The notes below the pieces were generated by a model. The model did no database searches. It saw nothing but the letters and a program-made list of their open reading frames with translations, and was not told where the DNA came from. This document shows positions 46,664 to 55,374 of a stretch of 64,000 bases of DNA, one piece after another. Source of the DNA: Pseudomonas sp. FP453 (GTDB lineage: Bacteria > Pseudomonadota > Gammaproteobacteria > Pseudomonadales > Pseudomonadaceae); the NCBI RefSeq assembly GCF_030687495.1, contig NZ_CP117435.1:6142501-6206500 (forward strand). The letters run 5' to 3'. The position numbers and the translations under genes were made by a program. Position 1 is the first letter of the stretch; every line of letters begins with the position of its first letter.

Positions 46664-49600
46664 ATGCAACAGAACAACAAGAAGCGCAAGGCAGCAAATC
46701 GCACGCGACTGAGCCTGGGCATCCAGCTCGCCGTGTTCGCGCTGGCCGCCGACGCCGCCGCCATCAATCCGGTGCAAACCCGCCCGGTCAACAGCGCTGC
46801 ACAGGTGCAACCCCAAGGTGGCTACCACGACTTCGACGTACCTGCCCTGTCGCTGGACGAAGGCCTGGTGCTGCTGGCGCGCCAGGCGGGTGTCGAGGTC
46901 TACCTGGGCAGCAATGACCTCACCGGCACCTACGGCAACCCGGTCAAGGGCCGACTGTCCCTGGAAGCCGCACTGCAACAACTGCTCGCCAACCAGGCGC
47001 TGACCTACAGCCTGGGCAACCAGCCCGAGCGGCCGATCATCCAGGTGCAACCCGCGCCGGGCATGAGCGGCATCCAGCAAGGCGACCTGCACCCGATCTA
47101 CGTGCATGGCCTGGACGGCAAAGAATCCCGCGACGAAAAGGGCTACAACGACATCTACGATCAGGACGTGTCCTCGGTGTACTCCGGCAAGGAGCAGATC
47201 GAACGCTACAAAGGCGCCGCCCCCGCGGACATGTTCAAGGGCATGCTCAACGTCTACAGCGGTGACGGCCGCAACAGCGGCGCGCTGGACCCCAACGTAC
47301 GCGGCATCCAGGGTCCCGGCCGCGTGCCGCTGACCATCGACGGCACCGAGCAGGCGCTGACGGTGTATCGCGGCTACATGGGCGCCAATAACCGCAACTA
47401 CATCGACCCCAACCTGATCGGCAGCATCAAGGTGCTCAAGGGGCCGAACCTGGAGCGCAACGTCTATAGCGGCGTGGGCGGCGCGGTGGTTGCCAACACC
47501 CTGAACGTGGATGACATCCTCAAGGAAGGCCAGGCATTCGGCGGCGAGCTGAAGATGGAAGGCAGCAACAACTCGGTGTCGCCCAAGTTACCGCATTTGA
47601 TGACCGGCCAAAGCCCGCCCGCCGATTACCAGTACATCCCGGTGTATTCCTACTACGACCCGTCGCTGTACAAACACCCGCGCACCAGCCGCGACAACAA
47701 CCTGATCACCGGGGGCGACTCGGCCTATCGCCTGGCCCTCGGCACCCGCCAGGAAAAATTCGAACTGCTTGCCGCCTACGCCTACCGCGAAAAGGGCAAC
47801 CACTACGCAGGCAAGAACAAATCCGGCTTCTACGCCACCGGCAAACAGATCAACGGCCAGTTCGACTACATCCCCAACCTGGCCAACATCTATAAGCCGG
47901 GCGATGAAGTGCCCAACACCTCGAGCAAGATGGAGTCGTGGCTGGCCAAGGCCAAGCTGAAGATCGACGACGACCAATCCCTGGAGTTCGGTTACCGCGA
48001 CACCGACTCGCTGTATGGCGAAATCATGCCGTCGCGCATCTCGTTCTTCCGCCCGGGCGACCAATTCGATGCCGAATCCAGCGGCGTACCGCAATGGCCC
48101 CTGAGCCACGTGCAGAGCAAAGCCTACAACCTGGAATACAACCTCAAGCCCGAGGGCAACCCGTGGGTGGATTTCTATTCCAACCTGTGGGCAACCAATA
48201 CCCAAAGCGACACCTACACCAGCGGCGGCGTGCCGAATGCAACCAGTATCGCCGACCCCGTATTCCGCAACACTGCCGTAGCGAATGCCCAGCACAACCG
48301 CGCGGGCGTGACGGTCAGCAACAAACTCAAATTGGTCGACAGCCTGGACCTGACCCTCGGCGCCAGTTACCAGCATGAGAAGTTGAGCTCCAAAGACAAC
48401 TATTACGACGCGGCCATCTTCGACACCTTGCGCATGAACCCGCGCGCGGGGCGCAGGGACGAGCGCGAGTACAACTTCAACTTCGATTGGCGGCCGGTGA
48501 GTTTTGCCAAGTTCACCGCAGGCGCGCGGTATTCGTCCTATTGGGCGTTTGATGACTATTTAAAGGAAACGCAGGACACAACCGGAGTAACCACACAGTT
48601 TGAAGAAAGCGGGCGCACCGTGAGTTACACCACGCGTAAAACGCTCACCGATGCGGAGTGGAATGCCAGTGTTGATCAGAAAATCGCCAGCAACCAAGTG
48701 TTCTGGGACATGTTTGGTACTCCCGAAGCGGAGCGCCAGGAAATAATAGACATGATCAAACAGGAAACCCCCCGGATTCAAGACACGCAACACTTGGCGT
48801 ATTGGGCGAATGATGGCAAGGGGCGTTACGCTCGCGACAACAACCCGTGTATCAACGGTTTGAATGCAGGCGAAAACATTATTGCGTGCAGCGCCTTTGG
48901 CAGTAACACAGGTTGTCAAAAAGACGTGAGTGCCAAACATCAAAAAGACAGTGCTTGGGCGCCGAGTTTATCTGCAACCTTTTATACCTCGGAGAATGGT
49001 CGGGTGTATCTTCGCTACAGCGAAGCAATCCGTTACCCCAGCATGTTTGAAAGCACACTTGGGTTTTCCTCATCGGTCAATCCGTGGGGCCTGGAGCCGG
49101 AGCATGCCTATAACTACGAAGCCGCCTATATACACAACTTGGCCGGCTGGGGTGGCAGTGAGCGCGCCGACATAAAGCTGACATATTACCACAACACTAT
49201 CAAAAACGTGATTGAGCGCAGCCCGCAACTGCGCTTCAGCAACCTGGAAAAACAGACAACTTCCGGCGTGGAGCTGCAGACGCGCTACGACAATGGCCGC
49301 GTTTTTACTGACCTGAGCATTGCCCACGTCCTGAAAAACAAAGTCTGCGACGAAGACTCCGCCGTTGCCATCAGCACCAATGGCAGTACCCCAAACTGCG
49401 TGGACGATGGCTTCGTCGGTGGGTATTTGGTGAGCATGTCCCAGCCAGAGTGGTCGGCCAACCTGGGCGCGGGCGCACGCTTCTTCAATCGCAAATTGGA
49501 AGTCGGCGGACGGGCCATTTATTACCGCCAGCACGATAGCAAGTTTTATAGCAACTACCCCGACAGCGCGATGGTCAGCTATTACATCAACACGCCGATG

Positions 49601-49777
49601 TCGTGGGACAACATCGTCACGTATGACGCTTACATCAACTACAAGTTGACCGACGATGCCGCTATCGAATTGACCGGTACAAACTTAAGCAATCTCTATT
49701 ACATCGACCCGTTGACCCGCTCGGCCATGCCCGCACCGGGTCGTACATTAAAAATCGGCTTTACCACTACGTTCTAA
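46664..49777 (+). CDS. TonB-dependent receptor with N-terminal signalling domain (hemophilin/heme receptor candidate)
   Basis: About 1037 residues. After a leader (RTRLSLGIQLAVFALAADAA) comes an STN signalling domain (YHDFDVPALSLDEGLVLLAR, ending at IIQVQPAPG), then a plug domain (QDVSSVYSGKEQIERYKGAA, RGIQGPGRVPLTIDGTEQ, IKVLKGPNLERNVYSGVGGA) and a 22-strand barrel ending RTLKIGFTTTF. A FRAP/NPNL-like block reads YSEAIRYPSMFE and NPWGLEPEHAYNYEAAY. Extracellular-loop cysteines (NNPCINGLNAGENIIACSAF, NTGCQ) suggest disulfides. It sits between FecIR genes and the hemophilin-Slam pair, so it probably imports heme, or another ligand, delivered by the hemophilin-like protein. Codon use turns AT-richer from about 48540. 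ATG 46664 preferred over GTG 46646. Confidence 0.9.
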   Translation: MQQNNKKRKAANRTRLSLGIQLAVFALAADAAAINPVQTRPVNSAAQVQPQGGYHDFDVPALSLDEGLVLLARQAGVEVYLGSNDLTGTYGNPVKGRLSLEAALQQLLANQALTYSLGNQPERPIIQVQPAPGMSGIQQGDLHPIYVHGLDGKESRDEKGYNDIYDQDVSSVYSGKEQIERYKGAAPADMFKGMLNVYSGDGRNSGALDPNVRGIQGPGRVPLTIDGTEQALTVYRGYMGANNRNYIDPNLIGSIKVLKGPNLERNVYSGVGGAVVANTLNVDDILKEGQAFGGELKMEGSNNSVSPKLPHLMTGQSPPADYQYIPVYSYYDPSLYKHPRTSRDNNLITGGDSAYRLALGTRQEKFELLAAYAYREKGNHYAGKNKSGFYATGKQINGQFDYIPNLANIYKPGDEVPNTSSKMESWLAKAKLKIDDDQSLEFGYRDTDSLYGEIMPSRISFFRPGDQFDAESSGVPQWPLSHVQSKAYNLEYNLKPEGNPWVDFYSNLWATNTQSDTYTSGGVPNATSIADPVFRNTAVANAQHNRAGVTVSNKLKLVDSLDLTLGASYQHEKLSSKDNYYDAAIFDTLRMNPRAGRRDEREYNFNFDWRPVSFAKFTAGARYSSYWAFDDYLKETQDTTGVTTQFEESGRTVSYTTRKTLTDAEWNASVDQKIASNQVFWDMFGTPEAERQEIIDMIKQETPRIQDTQHLAYWANDGKGRYARDNNPCINGLNAGENIIACSAFGSNTGCQKDVSAKHQKDSAWAPSLSATFYTSENGRVYLRYSEAIRYPSMFESTLGFSSSVNPWGLEPEHAYNYEAAYIHNLAGWGGSERADIKLTYYHNTIKNVIERSPQLRFSNLEKQTTSGVELQTRYDNGRVFTDLSIAHVLKNKVCDEDSAVAISTNGSTPNCVDDGFVGGYLVSMSQPEWSANLGAGARFFNRKLEVGGRAIYYRQHDSKFYSNYPDSAMVSYYINTPMSWDNIVTYDAYINYKLTDDAAIELTGTNLSNLYYIDPLTRSAMPAPGRTLKIGFTTTF

Positions 49778-49863
49778 CTTACGAGGTGCACCATGGGAGG
49801 CTAAGAGAACTTGGCAGATGCTTGACGTGTTGACTTAATTAAAATCACTCAATGGATGATGAA

Positions 49864-50625
49864 ATGAAAACTTTCAACTACACAGTATTGGCAGTGGCTC
49901 TTCTTGGTTTGGCTGGCGTTGCTCAAGCAGATACTTCTTCGGGCCAAAGCTATACCGGCACCATCGTTGTGGAAGGTTCCAGCGGCACGGGCTCCACTAA
50001 CCACCCAGGCTCTGCCGGCCAACCGGCCGTTGGCGTATTGGCATTCTACGGCGGTGCAAAGGTCGGGTTCGCCGGCCTCAAAGGCATGGTCGCTACCGAC
50101 ACCAACGGCGTCACCACCATTACCCCGGCCATGATGCCTGCCTCCCACGCGGCACTGGGCAACTTTGACTTCAAGCAAGTCGCCAGCCAGCAGGTGTACT
50201 ACGGCGAGTGGTCGCAAAACGGCACTGACAACGACCCAACTCGCGTCGTGTATTACTCCGGCGACAACGCCGGCCGCGTGCTGCCAACCACCAACGTGAC
50301 CTACGCGGTACAGGGCATCAACAACTACTCCGGGGCTAACGTACTGTCTGGCGAGCTGACCGCATCGTTCGGCAACGCCGCGCCAACCTTGACCGGATCG
50401 CTGAGCAACAGCGCGCTGAAGGTTCAAGTCGCCGCCAACATCAATACGGCTAACGCCAGCTTCTCGGGTGCCGCACAAGCACGTAATACCGCGAGTAATG
50501 CCCTGCTTTCGAACGGCACTACCCAAGGTAGCTTCTATGGCGCAGGCGCTACCGCATCGCTGGCCGGTATCGCCAAGTTCGAAAACCGCAACTACGACAC
50601 CGCTTTCGGCGGCGTAGCCAAGTAA
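49864..50625 (+). CDS. Secreted hemophilin-like protein (Slam-dependent hemophore, HphA type)
   Basis: A 253-residue exported protein with signal peptide MKTFNYTVLAVALLGLAGVA plus QA, cut before DTSSGQ. There is no lipobox Cys, so it should be released and not lipid-anchored. The N-terminal half (to about residue 150) is a Gly/Ser/Thr-rich beta domain (VLAFYGGAKVGFAGLKG). The C-terminal half ends as in TbpB-type eight-strand barrels: LSGELTASFGNAAPTLTGSL, GSFYGAGATASLAGIAKFEN and final DTAFGGVAK. Together with the Slam gene immediately downstream and the TonB receptor upstream this matches the Acinetobacter hemophilin HphA arrangement. Heme binding is inferred, not shown. GGATGA precedes ATG 49864; ATG 49852 is an alternative. 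Confidence 0.82.
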   Translation: MKTFNYTVLAVALLGLAGVAQADTSSGQSYTGTIVVEGSSGTGSTNHPGSAGQPAVGVLAFYGGAKVGFAGLKGMVATDTNGVTTITPAMMPASHAALGNFDFKQVASQQVYYGEWSQNGTDNDPTRVVYYSGDNAGRVLPTTNVTYAVQGINNYSGANVLSGELTASFGNAAPTLTGSLSNSALKVQVAANINTANASFSGAAQARNTASNALLSNGTTQGSFYGAGATASLAGIAKFENRNYDTAFGGVAK

Positions 50626-50654
50626 CAGCGGCTTGAACTGACGTAGCACCACCA

Positions 50655-50686
50655 AGCAAGTGCCTGGCCTCCAGGCACTTGCTTTT
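50655..50686 (+). terminator. Strong hairpin between hemophilin-like and Slam genes
   Basis: AGCAAGTGCCTGG pairs perfectly with CCAGGCACTTGCT (13 bp) around CCT, followed by TTT. It lies 31 bases upstream of the Slam gene and could act as a partial terminator, allowing more hemophore than Slam to be made. Confidence 0.75.
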
Positions 50687-50717
50687 GGCGTTTTGAAGCG
50701 ATCCCGAGAGCCCGGTA

Positions 50718-52217
50718 ATGCCCCAGCCCTACTGCAAGCGATCCCTCACGTTTCACGTTTTGCCCCTTTCCCTGCTGCTGTTCATGGCCCCGACGGTGTT
50801 CGCCGCCGACCAGGACACCAGCCTGCGCCTTAACCAGAGCATCGAGTACCGCGCCAACAAGCAAGAGCGCGAATTGCTCAAGGACGAATTGCCCAGTGAC
50901 GGCGCCGCGCCGTCGCTGACCATCGACGGCCAGACCTACAGCGTCGGCAACAACCTCGACGAGCTGGGCCGCGCGGTGTACCTGAGTGTCCAGCGCCAGC
51001 AATGGCCGAACGCCCGCGACTACCTCAAGCGCTACACCGCCCTGCCCGGCCACGACCCGATGCTCACCGCCTACGCCAACGGCGGCCTGGCCCGTGCCGA
51101 TGGCGATCTGGACAGCGCCGAACGGTATTACCAGGACCTGCTGGCGATCCAGCCCGACTTTCTGCCCGGGCGCCTGGAACTGGCGCGGGTGCAGTTCGAG
51201 AACCGCAAGGACCGCGATTCGAAACACGTCTTCGCACAGATCAGCAGCAGCCTCAGCCCGTCGGACGCCCAGGCCATGGGCCTGGGCAAGACCGTCGACA
51301 GCTTTATCCAGGCCCTCGACCACCGCGAAGACTGGCAAGGCTCGTTCGCCATCGGCCCGACCTGGAGCGACAACCTCAACCAGTCGTCTGAAGGCAGCGT
51401 GACTTACCGTTATGTCACCGCTGAAGAAACCTACGTGGTCAAGCAATCCCTGCCCAAGGCCGTGTCGGCCCACGGCCAGGATTACGAGGCGACGCTCAAC
51501 AAACGCGTCGCCATCAGCGGCCATCACGGGCTGTTCGTGCGCTCGCTTTTGTACGGCCAAGCGTACGAAAAAGAGAGCAAGTACAACGAAGCCACCGTGA
51601 TCAACAACGCCGGCTACAGCTACCACGATGCGCGCAACCAGTACGCCTTCGGGCCGTCGTACGAGTTCAACACCATTGGCGACAACGCCATGTACAGCGC
51701 CTGGGGCCTGCGCGGTGAGTGGATTCACACGCTGTCGGCCACGCGCATGTTCAAGCTCGAAGGCGAGTACAAGGACATGACGTACAAACACCAGATCAAC
51801 AGCAACCTCGACGGCGGTATCAGCTCGGTCTACGCCACCCTGTGGCAGGCATTGCCCCGGCAGTGGACGCTGTTCGGCGGCGTCGACATCACCGAACGCA
51901 ACGCCCGCGACCGCGTCGCGGCGTACCTGCAAAAAGGGGTGCGCCTGGGCGTCGCCAAGGATTTCGACATCGGCGTGAGCGCCGTGCTGTTCGCCTCGTA
52001 CCGCAAGCGTCAATACGATGCCTACAGCGCAATCGTCGATGGCCGACGCAATGAAGATGAGCAAGGCTACACCTTCATCCTGCGTGCCCCACGGCTGGCG
52101 GTGTACGACGTGGTGCCCAGTCTTACGGTCAAATACAACAAGGTGCAGAGCAACATCGACTGGATTTATTCCTACGACAAAAACAGCATCAGCCTAAAAC
52201 TGGAGAAACAGTTCTAG
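50718..52217 (+). CDS. Surface lipoprotein assembly modifier Slam (type XI secretion outer-membrane protein, DUF560)
   Basis: A 499-residue outer-membrane protein. The signal peptide ends in APTVFA. A periplasmic TPR region follows at residues about 80-190 (YANGGLARADGDLDSAERYY, IQPDFLPGRLELARVQFENR). From residue about 205 (FAIGPTWSDNLNQSS) to the end is a 14-strand-type barrel closing with SISLKLEKQF and a terminal Phe. This TPR-plus-barrel layout and the motif FLPGRLELARVQFENRKD define Slam proteins, which move TbpB- or hemophilin-type substrates across the outer membrane. The substrate is almost surely the hemophilin-like protein encoded just upstream. Confidence 0.9.
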   Translation: MPQPYCKRSLTFHVLPLSLLLFMAPTVFAADQDTSLRLNQSIEYRANKQERELLKDELPSDGAAPSLTIDGQTYSVGNNLDELGRAVYLSVQRQQWPNARDYLKRYTALPGHDPMLTAYANGGLARADGDLDSAERYYQDLLAIQPDFLPGRLELARVQFENRKDRDSKHVFAQISSSLSPSDAQAMGLGKTVDSFIQALDHREDWQGSFAIGPTWSDNLNQSSEGSVTYRYVTAEETYVVKQSLPKAVSAHGQDYEATLNKRVAISGHHGLFVRSLLYGQAYEKESKYNEATVINNAGYSYHDARNQYAFGPSYEFNTIGDNAMYSAWGLRGEWIHTLSATRMFKLEGEYKDMTYKHQINSNLDGGISSVYATLWQALPRQWTLFGGVDITERNARDRVAAYLQKGVRLGVAKDFDIGVSAVLFASYRKRQYDAYSAIVDGRRNEDEQGYTFILRAPRLAVYDVVPSLTVKYNKVQSNIDWIYSYDKNSISLKLEKQF

Positions 52218-52336
52218 TCCGCCGCTGTCACAGGGATTGTGCTTGCGCTGAGATATCTATTTCACGGTTGCACTTATAGCGAGCTACTGTATAAAACGCC
52301 CCTATAAACCGCGCCATCAGCAAGAGGATCCCGGCC

Positions 52337-52744
52337 GTGGAAGAAATCATCGAACAATTGCGTGAAGCCAACGAACCGGTCCCGGTTCCTTTGGAGCTGC
52401 CTGACGAAGACCAGCTGGTGGAAATCGAAGAACAACTGTTCATCGACATCCCGTTTGTCTTCCGTGAGTTCCTGCTGACTGTCAGCGACGTGGTCTACGG
52501 CAGCCTGGAGCCGGTGACCGTCACCGACCCGCAGTCCCACACCTACCTGCCGGACGTGGCCGCCAACGCCTGGGATGCCGGCGTTGACCGCAGCATGATC
52601 CCGATCTGCCAGGACGGCGACGACTACTACTGCGTCGAAGAAGACGGCACCGTGGTGCTGTGGTCCGGCGAAGAAGAGCTGGTCACCGAAGAAACCTGGG
52701 AATCGGTGTGGCACTGGGCGCGGGACGTCTGGCTGGAAAGCTGA
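52337..52744 (+). CDS. SMI1/KNR4 family protein
   Basis: A 135-residue acidic protein with the SMI1/KNR4 (SUKH) pattern: LPDEDQLVEIEEQLFIDIPF and VFREFLLTVSDVVYGSLEPV near the start, then MIPICQDGDDYYCVEEDGTV and VLWSGEEE. SUKH proteins include immunity proteins of contact-dependent toxins as well as regulators. No toxin gene is adjacent, so a housekeeping or orphan-immunity role cannot be decided. The start codon is GTG with AGAGGA upstream. Confidence 0.88.
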   Translation: MEEIIEQLREANEPVPVPLELPDEDQLVEIEEQLFIDIPFVFREFLLTVSDVVYGSLEPVTVTDPQSHTYLPDVAANAWDAGVDRSMIPICQDGDDYYCVEEDGTVVLWSGEEELVTEETWESVWHWARDVWLES

Positions 52745-52757
52745 GCCCTGTGTGCTC

Positions 52758-52806
52758 TAGTGGCGAGGGAGCTTGCTCCCGCCGGGCTGCAAAGCAGCCC
52801 CCTCAC
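52758..52806. repeat. REP element with second hairpin
   Basis: AGTGGCGAGGGAGCTTGCTC is the GGCGAGGGAGC-class REP, followed by a GGGCTGC/GCAGCCC hairpin (52784-52800) and CCCTCACT closing the outer arms. It fills the gap between converging genes. Confidence 0.75.
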
Positions 52807-54570
52807 TCAGTGCTCCGCCGTATCCTTATGGTTATCCAGCGTCTCCAACAAGGCGACCTGCATCCGCGTATGCACGCGGATGAACCAGCGCCAGAGCACG
52901 GCCGCCACCGCCGCCGTGACCACGGCGATCAGCACCAGCAACTTGTTGGTCGGCAGAATACTGGCCGACAAGGCTGCCAATAGCAGGAAGATCACCAGCA
53001 GCGACAGGATCGGGATCAGCTCCGCGATCACCCGTCGCACGCGCTGGGTATGGCGCCCGGCCATTTCCGGTTTCACGCTCATCTCCGCCAGCAACATCGA
53101 CAGCGCCTTGAGCTTGCGATACGCCGCAATCAAGAACGGCAGCGACAACAGCAACGCCCCGCCCCAGATCAATGCCTTTTGCCAGCTTGGATCGCTGATC
53201 CAACCTTCCAGGTAGCCGCCGATGCGCTTTGCAAAAAAGCTGCCGGTAAAGAAGATCGCCACCACCAGTGCCAGATTCACCCCCACTTGCAGGATGATCT
53301 TGCGGATCATCGACGCCAGCATCGCGCCCTCGCCCTGGGGTTGAATGCTGCGCAGCCATTCGCCATACATGCCGAACACCCGGCTCATGCGCTTGGGCAT
53401 CACCGCCGCGATCTTCAACGACAACGGGTCGGCGCCACGAATCAGATAAGGCGTGAGCAACGTGGTAATCGCCGAAACGGCCACCGCCACCGGGTACAGG
53501 AAGTCGCTGGTCACCTGCAGCGTCATCCCCAGCGCCGCGATGATGAAGGAAAACTCGCCAATCTGTGACAGCCCCATGCCTACCCGCAGTGAGGTGCGGC
53601 CATCATTACCGGCGATAAACGCCCCAAGGCCGCAGGACAACATCTTGCCCAGCACCACCGCCACCGTGATCACCGCAATCGGCCAGGCGTATTGCAGCAG
53701 GATCTGCGGATCGATCATCAAGCCGATCGCCACAAAGAAGATCGCACTGAACATGTCGCGAACCGGCTCGATCAAGCGCTCGATCTTAATCAACTGCTTG
53801 GATTCGGCCATGATCGCGCCGATCAGGAACGCGCCCAGCACCATGCTGTATTCCAGCTTGACCACCAACAGGCAGAAGCCGAAACACAGGCCCAGCACGG
53901 TGATCAGCAGCATCTCGTTGCTTTCGAACTTGGCCACGTAGGCCAGCAAACGCGGTACCAGCAAGATGCCGATGACCAGCGCGACGATCATGAACAGCGA
54001 GAGCTTGCCGACCGTGGAAAACACCTCGCCGGAGCTGACCGTGCCACTGACGGCGATGCTCGACAGCAAGGCGATGATGCCGATGCCGAGGATGTCTTCG
54101 ACGATCAGCACACCGAAAATCAGTTGGGCGAAGCGCTGGTTTTTCATCTTCAGGTCGTTGAGCGCCTTGACGATGATGGTGGTGGAGGAGATGGCCAGGA
54201 TCGCGCCGAGGAACAGCGAGTCCATGGTGTTCCAGTCGAACCACTGGCCGATCTCGTAGCCGATCCAGATCATCAGGATGATCTCCAGGAACGCCGCGAT
54301 AAACGCCGTGGCGCCGACCTTGAACAGCTTGCGCAGGCTGAACTCCAGGCCCAGGCAGAACATCAGGAAGATCACCCCCAGCTCGGCGAGGGTCTTGATG
54401 GTGTCTTCGTCGTGGATCAGGCCGAACGGCGGGGTGTGCGGGCCGATGATAAAGCCGGCGACAATGTAGCCCAGCACCACCGGCTGCTTGAGGCGGTGAA
54501 ACAGGATGGTGACCACCCCTGCGACCAGCATGATCACGGCCAGGTCCTGGATAAAGCTGATGGCGTGCAT
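52807..54570 (-). CDS. Kef-type K+/H+ or cation:proton antiporter (CPA2)
   Basis: A 587-residue membrane protein. The CPA2 exchanger domain (residues about 5-390) shows VVLGYIVAGFIIGPHTPPFG, LAELGVIFLMFCLGLEFSLR, AISSTTIIVKALND and GMGLSQIGEFSFIIAALGM. A further membrane region with four or so segments follows (residues about 430-565), ending in a charged tail. There is no TrkA-N/C nucleotide-binding domain, unlike KefB/KefC, so regulation should differ. The ATG at 54570 (MHAISFIQDL) is chosen over an upstream start. A homologue lies near pdxY in P. aeruginosa too. Confidence 0.9.
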   Translation of the reverse strand: MHAISFIQDLAVIMLVAGVVTILFHRLKQPVVLGYIVAGFIIGPHTPPFGLIHDEDTIKTLAELGVIFLMFCLGLEFSLRKLFKVGATAFIAAFLEIILMIWIGYEIGQWFDWNTMDSLFLGAILAISSTTIIVKALNDLKMKNQRFAQLIFGVLIVEDILGIGIIALLSSIAVSGTVSSGEVFSTVGKLSLFMIVALVIGILLVPRLLAYVAKFESNEMLLITVLGLCFGFCLLVVKLEYSMVLGAFLIGAIMAESKQLIKIERLIEPVRDMFSAIFFVAIGLMIDPQILLQYAWPIAVITVAVVLGKMLSCGLGAFIAGNDGRTSLRVGMGLSQIGEFSFIIAALGMTLQVTSDFLYPVAVAVSAITTLLTPYLIRGADPLSLKIAAVMPKRMSRVFGMYGEWLRSIQPQGEGAMLASMIRKIILQVGVNLALVVAIFFTGSFFAKRIGGYLEGWISDPSWQKALIWGGALLLSLPFLIAAYRKLKALSMLLAEMSVKPEMAGRHTQRVRRVIAELIPILSLLVIFLLLAALSASILPTNKLLVLIAVVTAAVAAVLWRWFIRVHTRMQVALLETLDNHKDTAEH

Positions 54571-54861
54571 GGCGAGGGGCTCCTTGAAGGTACCGGCGCT
54601 TTTCCCACTTCCGTACGCGCCTTTGGAAAGTCGCAAAGTGCGGAAGGAAAAGTCTGCCTAAATCGTAAGAAATGCCCTGAGACGGGCTTTTGCAGGTTAA
54701 CACCGCGACTTCCGGCAGAAAGCCGGTGCAATATATGGAAACAGATCGGCCCAGGCGTGACGGCAAGCCGCCCACCTGCGTCCCGTTATGGATGGCGCAA
54801 CAAAGATTCCAGCACCCGCAGAGGTGCCCCCCAAACCAATGCCTACAACCGTGAGTGTGCT
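54571..54861 (+). other. Divergent intergenic region, antiporter and thioesterase
   Basis: About 290 bases with no supported gene. It holds promoters for the two divergent genes. A short GCCC/GGGC stem followed by TTTT at about 54674-54692 resembles a weak terminator but has only four base pairs. Confidence 0.4.
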
Positions 54862-55338
54862 ATGGAACCCGGAAACGCCCAACTGTCGATGACGGTGCTG
54901 ATGACCCCTGATATGGCCAACTTCTCTGGCAATGTCCACGGCGGCACCCTGCTCAAGTACCTCGACGAAGTGGCCTACGCTTGTGCGAGCCGTTATGCCG
55001 GCCGCTACGTAGTGACATTGTCCGTAGACCAAGTGATTTTTCGCGAGCCGATCCATGTCGGCGAGCTGGTGACCTTCCTCGCGTCGGTCAACTACACCGG
55101 CAACACCTCGATGGAGGTGGGGATCAAGGTGGTCACCGAAAACATCCGCGAGCGCTCGGTGCGTCACACCAACAGCTGCTTCTTCACCATGGTCGCCGTG
55201 GACGACCAGCGCAAGCCGGCCGCCGTACCGCCGTTGCAGCCGCACAACAGCGAAGACAAGCGCCGGTTTGTGCAGGCGCAGCAACGACGGCAGATCCGCC
55301 AGGAGCTGGAAAAGCGGTATCAGGAAATCAAGGGCTGA
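54862..55338 (+). CDS. Acyl-CoA thioesterase, hotdog fold (cytosolic BACH/YciA-like)
   Basis: A 158-residue hotdog thioesterase: SMTVLMTPDMANFSGNVHGG at residues 8-27 and TLLKYLDEVAYACASRYAGR next, with the catalytic-type Asn-His-Gly and Asp. VTLSVDQVIFREPIHVGELV follows. The tail (QAQQRRQIRQELEKRYQEI) is a charged helix. It should hydrolyse acyl-CoA. The ATG at 54862 is set by where family similarity begins. It is related to but distinct from the enzyme at 1796. Confidence 0.9.
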   Translation: MEPGNAQLSMTVLMTPDMANFSGNVHGGTLLKYLDEVAYACASRYAGRYVVTLSVDQVIFREPIHVGELVTFLASVNYTGNTSMEVGIKVVTENIRERSVRHTNSCFFTMVAVDDQRKPAAVPPLQPHNSEDKRRFVQAQQRRQIRQELEKRYQEIKG

Positions 55339-55374
55339 GACACGGCAAAGCTCGAGCTGTAAACCCAATCAAAA

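Noticed and set aside
46664..52217. Reading the locus as a canonical Has hemophore system
   Set aside because: No HasA-type protein and no type I exporter genes (HasDEF) are present; the exporter is Slam-like and the small protein has a TbpB-like barrel ending.
54674..54692. Short stem plus TTTT before the thioesterase gene as terminator
   Set aside because: Only four base pairs and no plus-strand gene upstream to terminate.
53692..54861. Upstream extension of the thioesterase frame across the antiporter gene
   Set aside because: The extension is antisense to the antiporter; thioesterase similarity begins only at the ATG at 54862.
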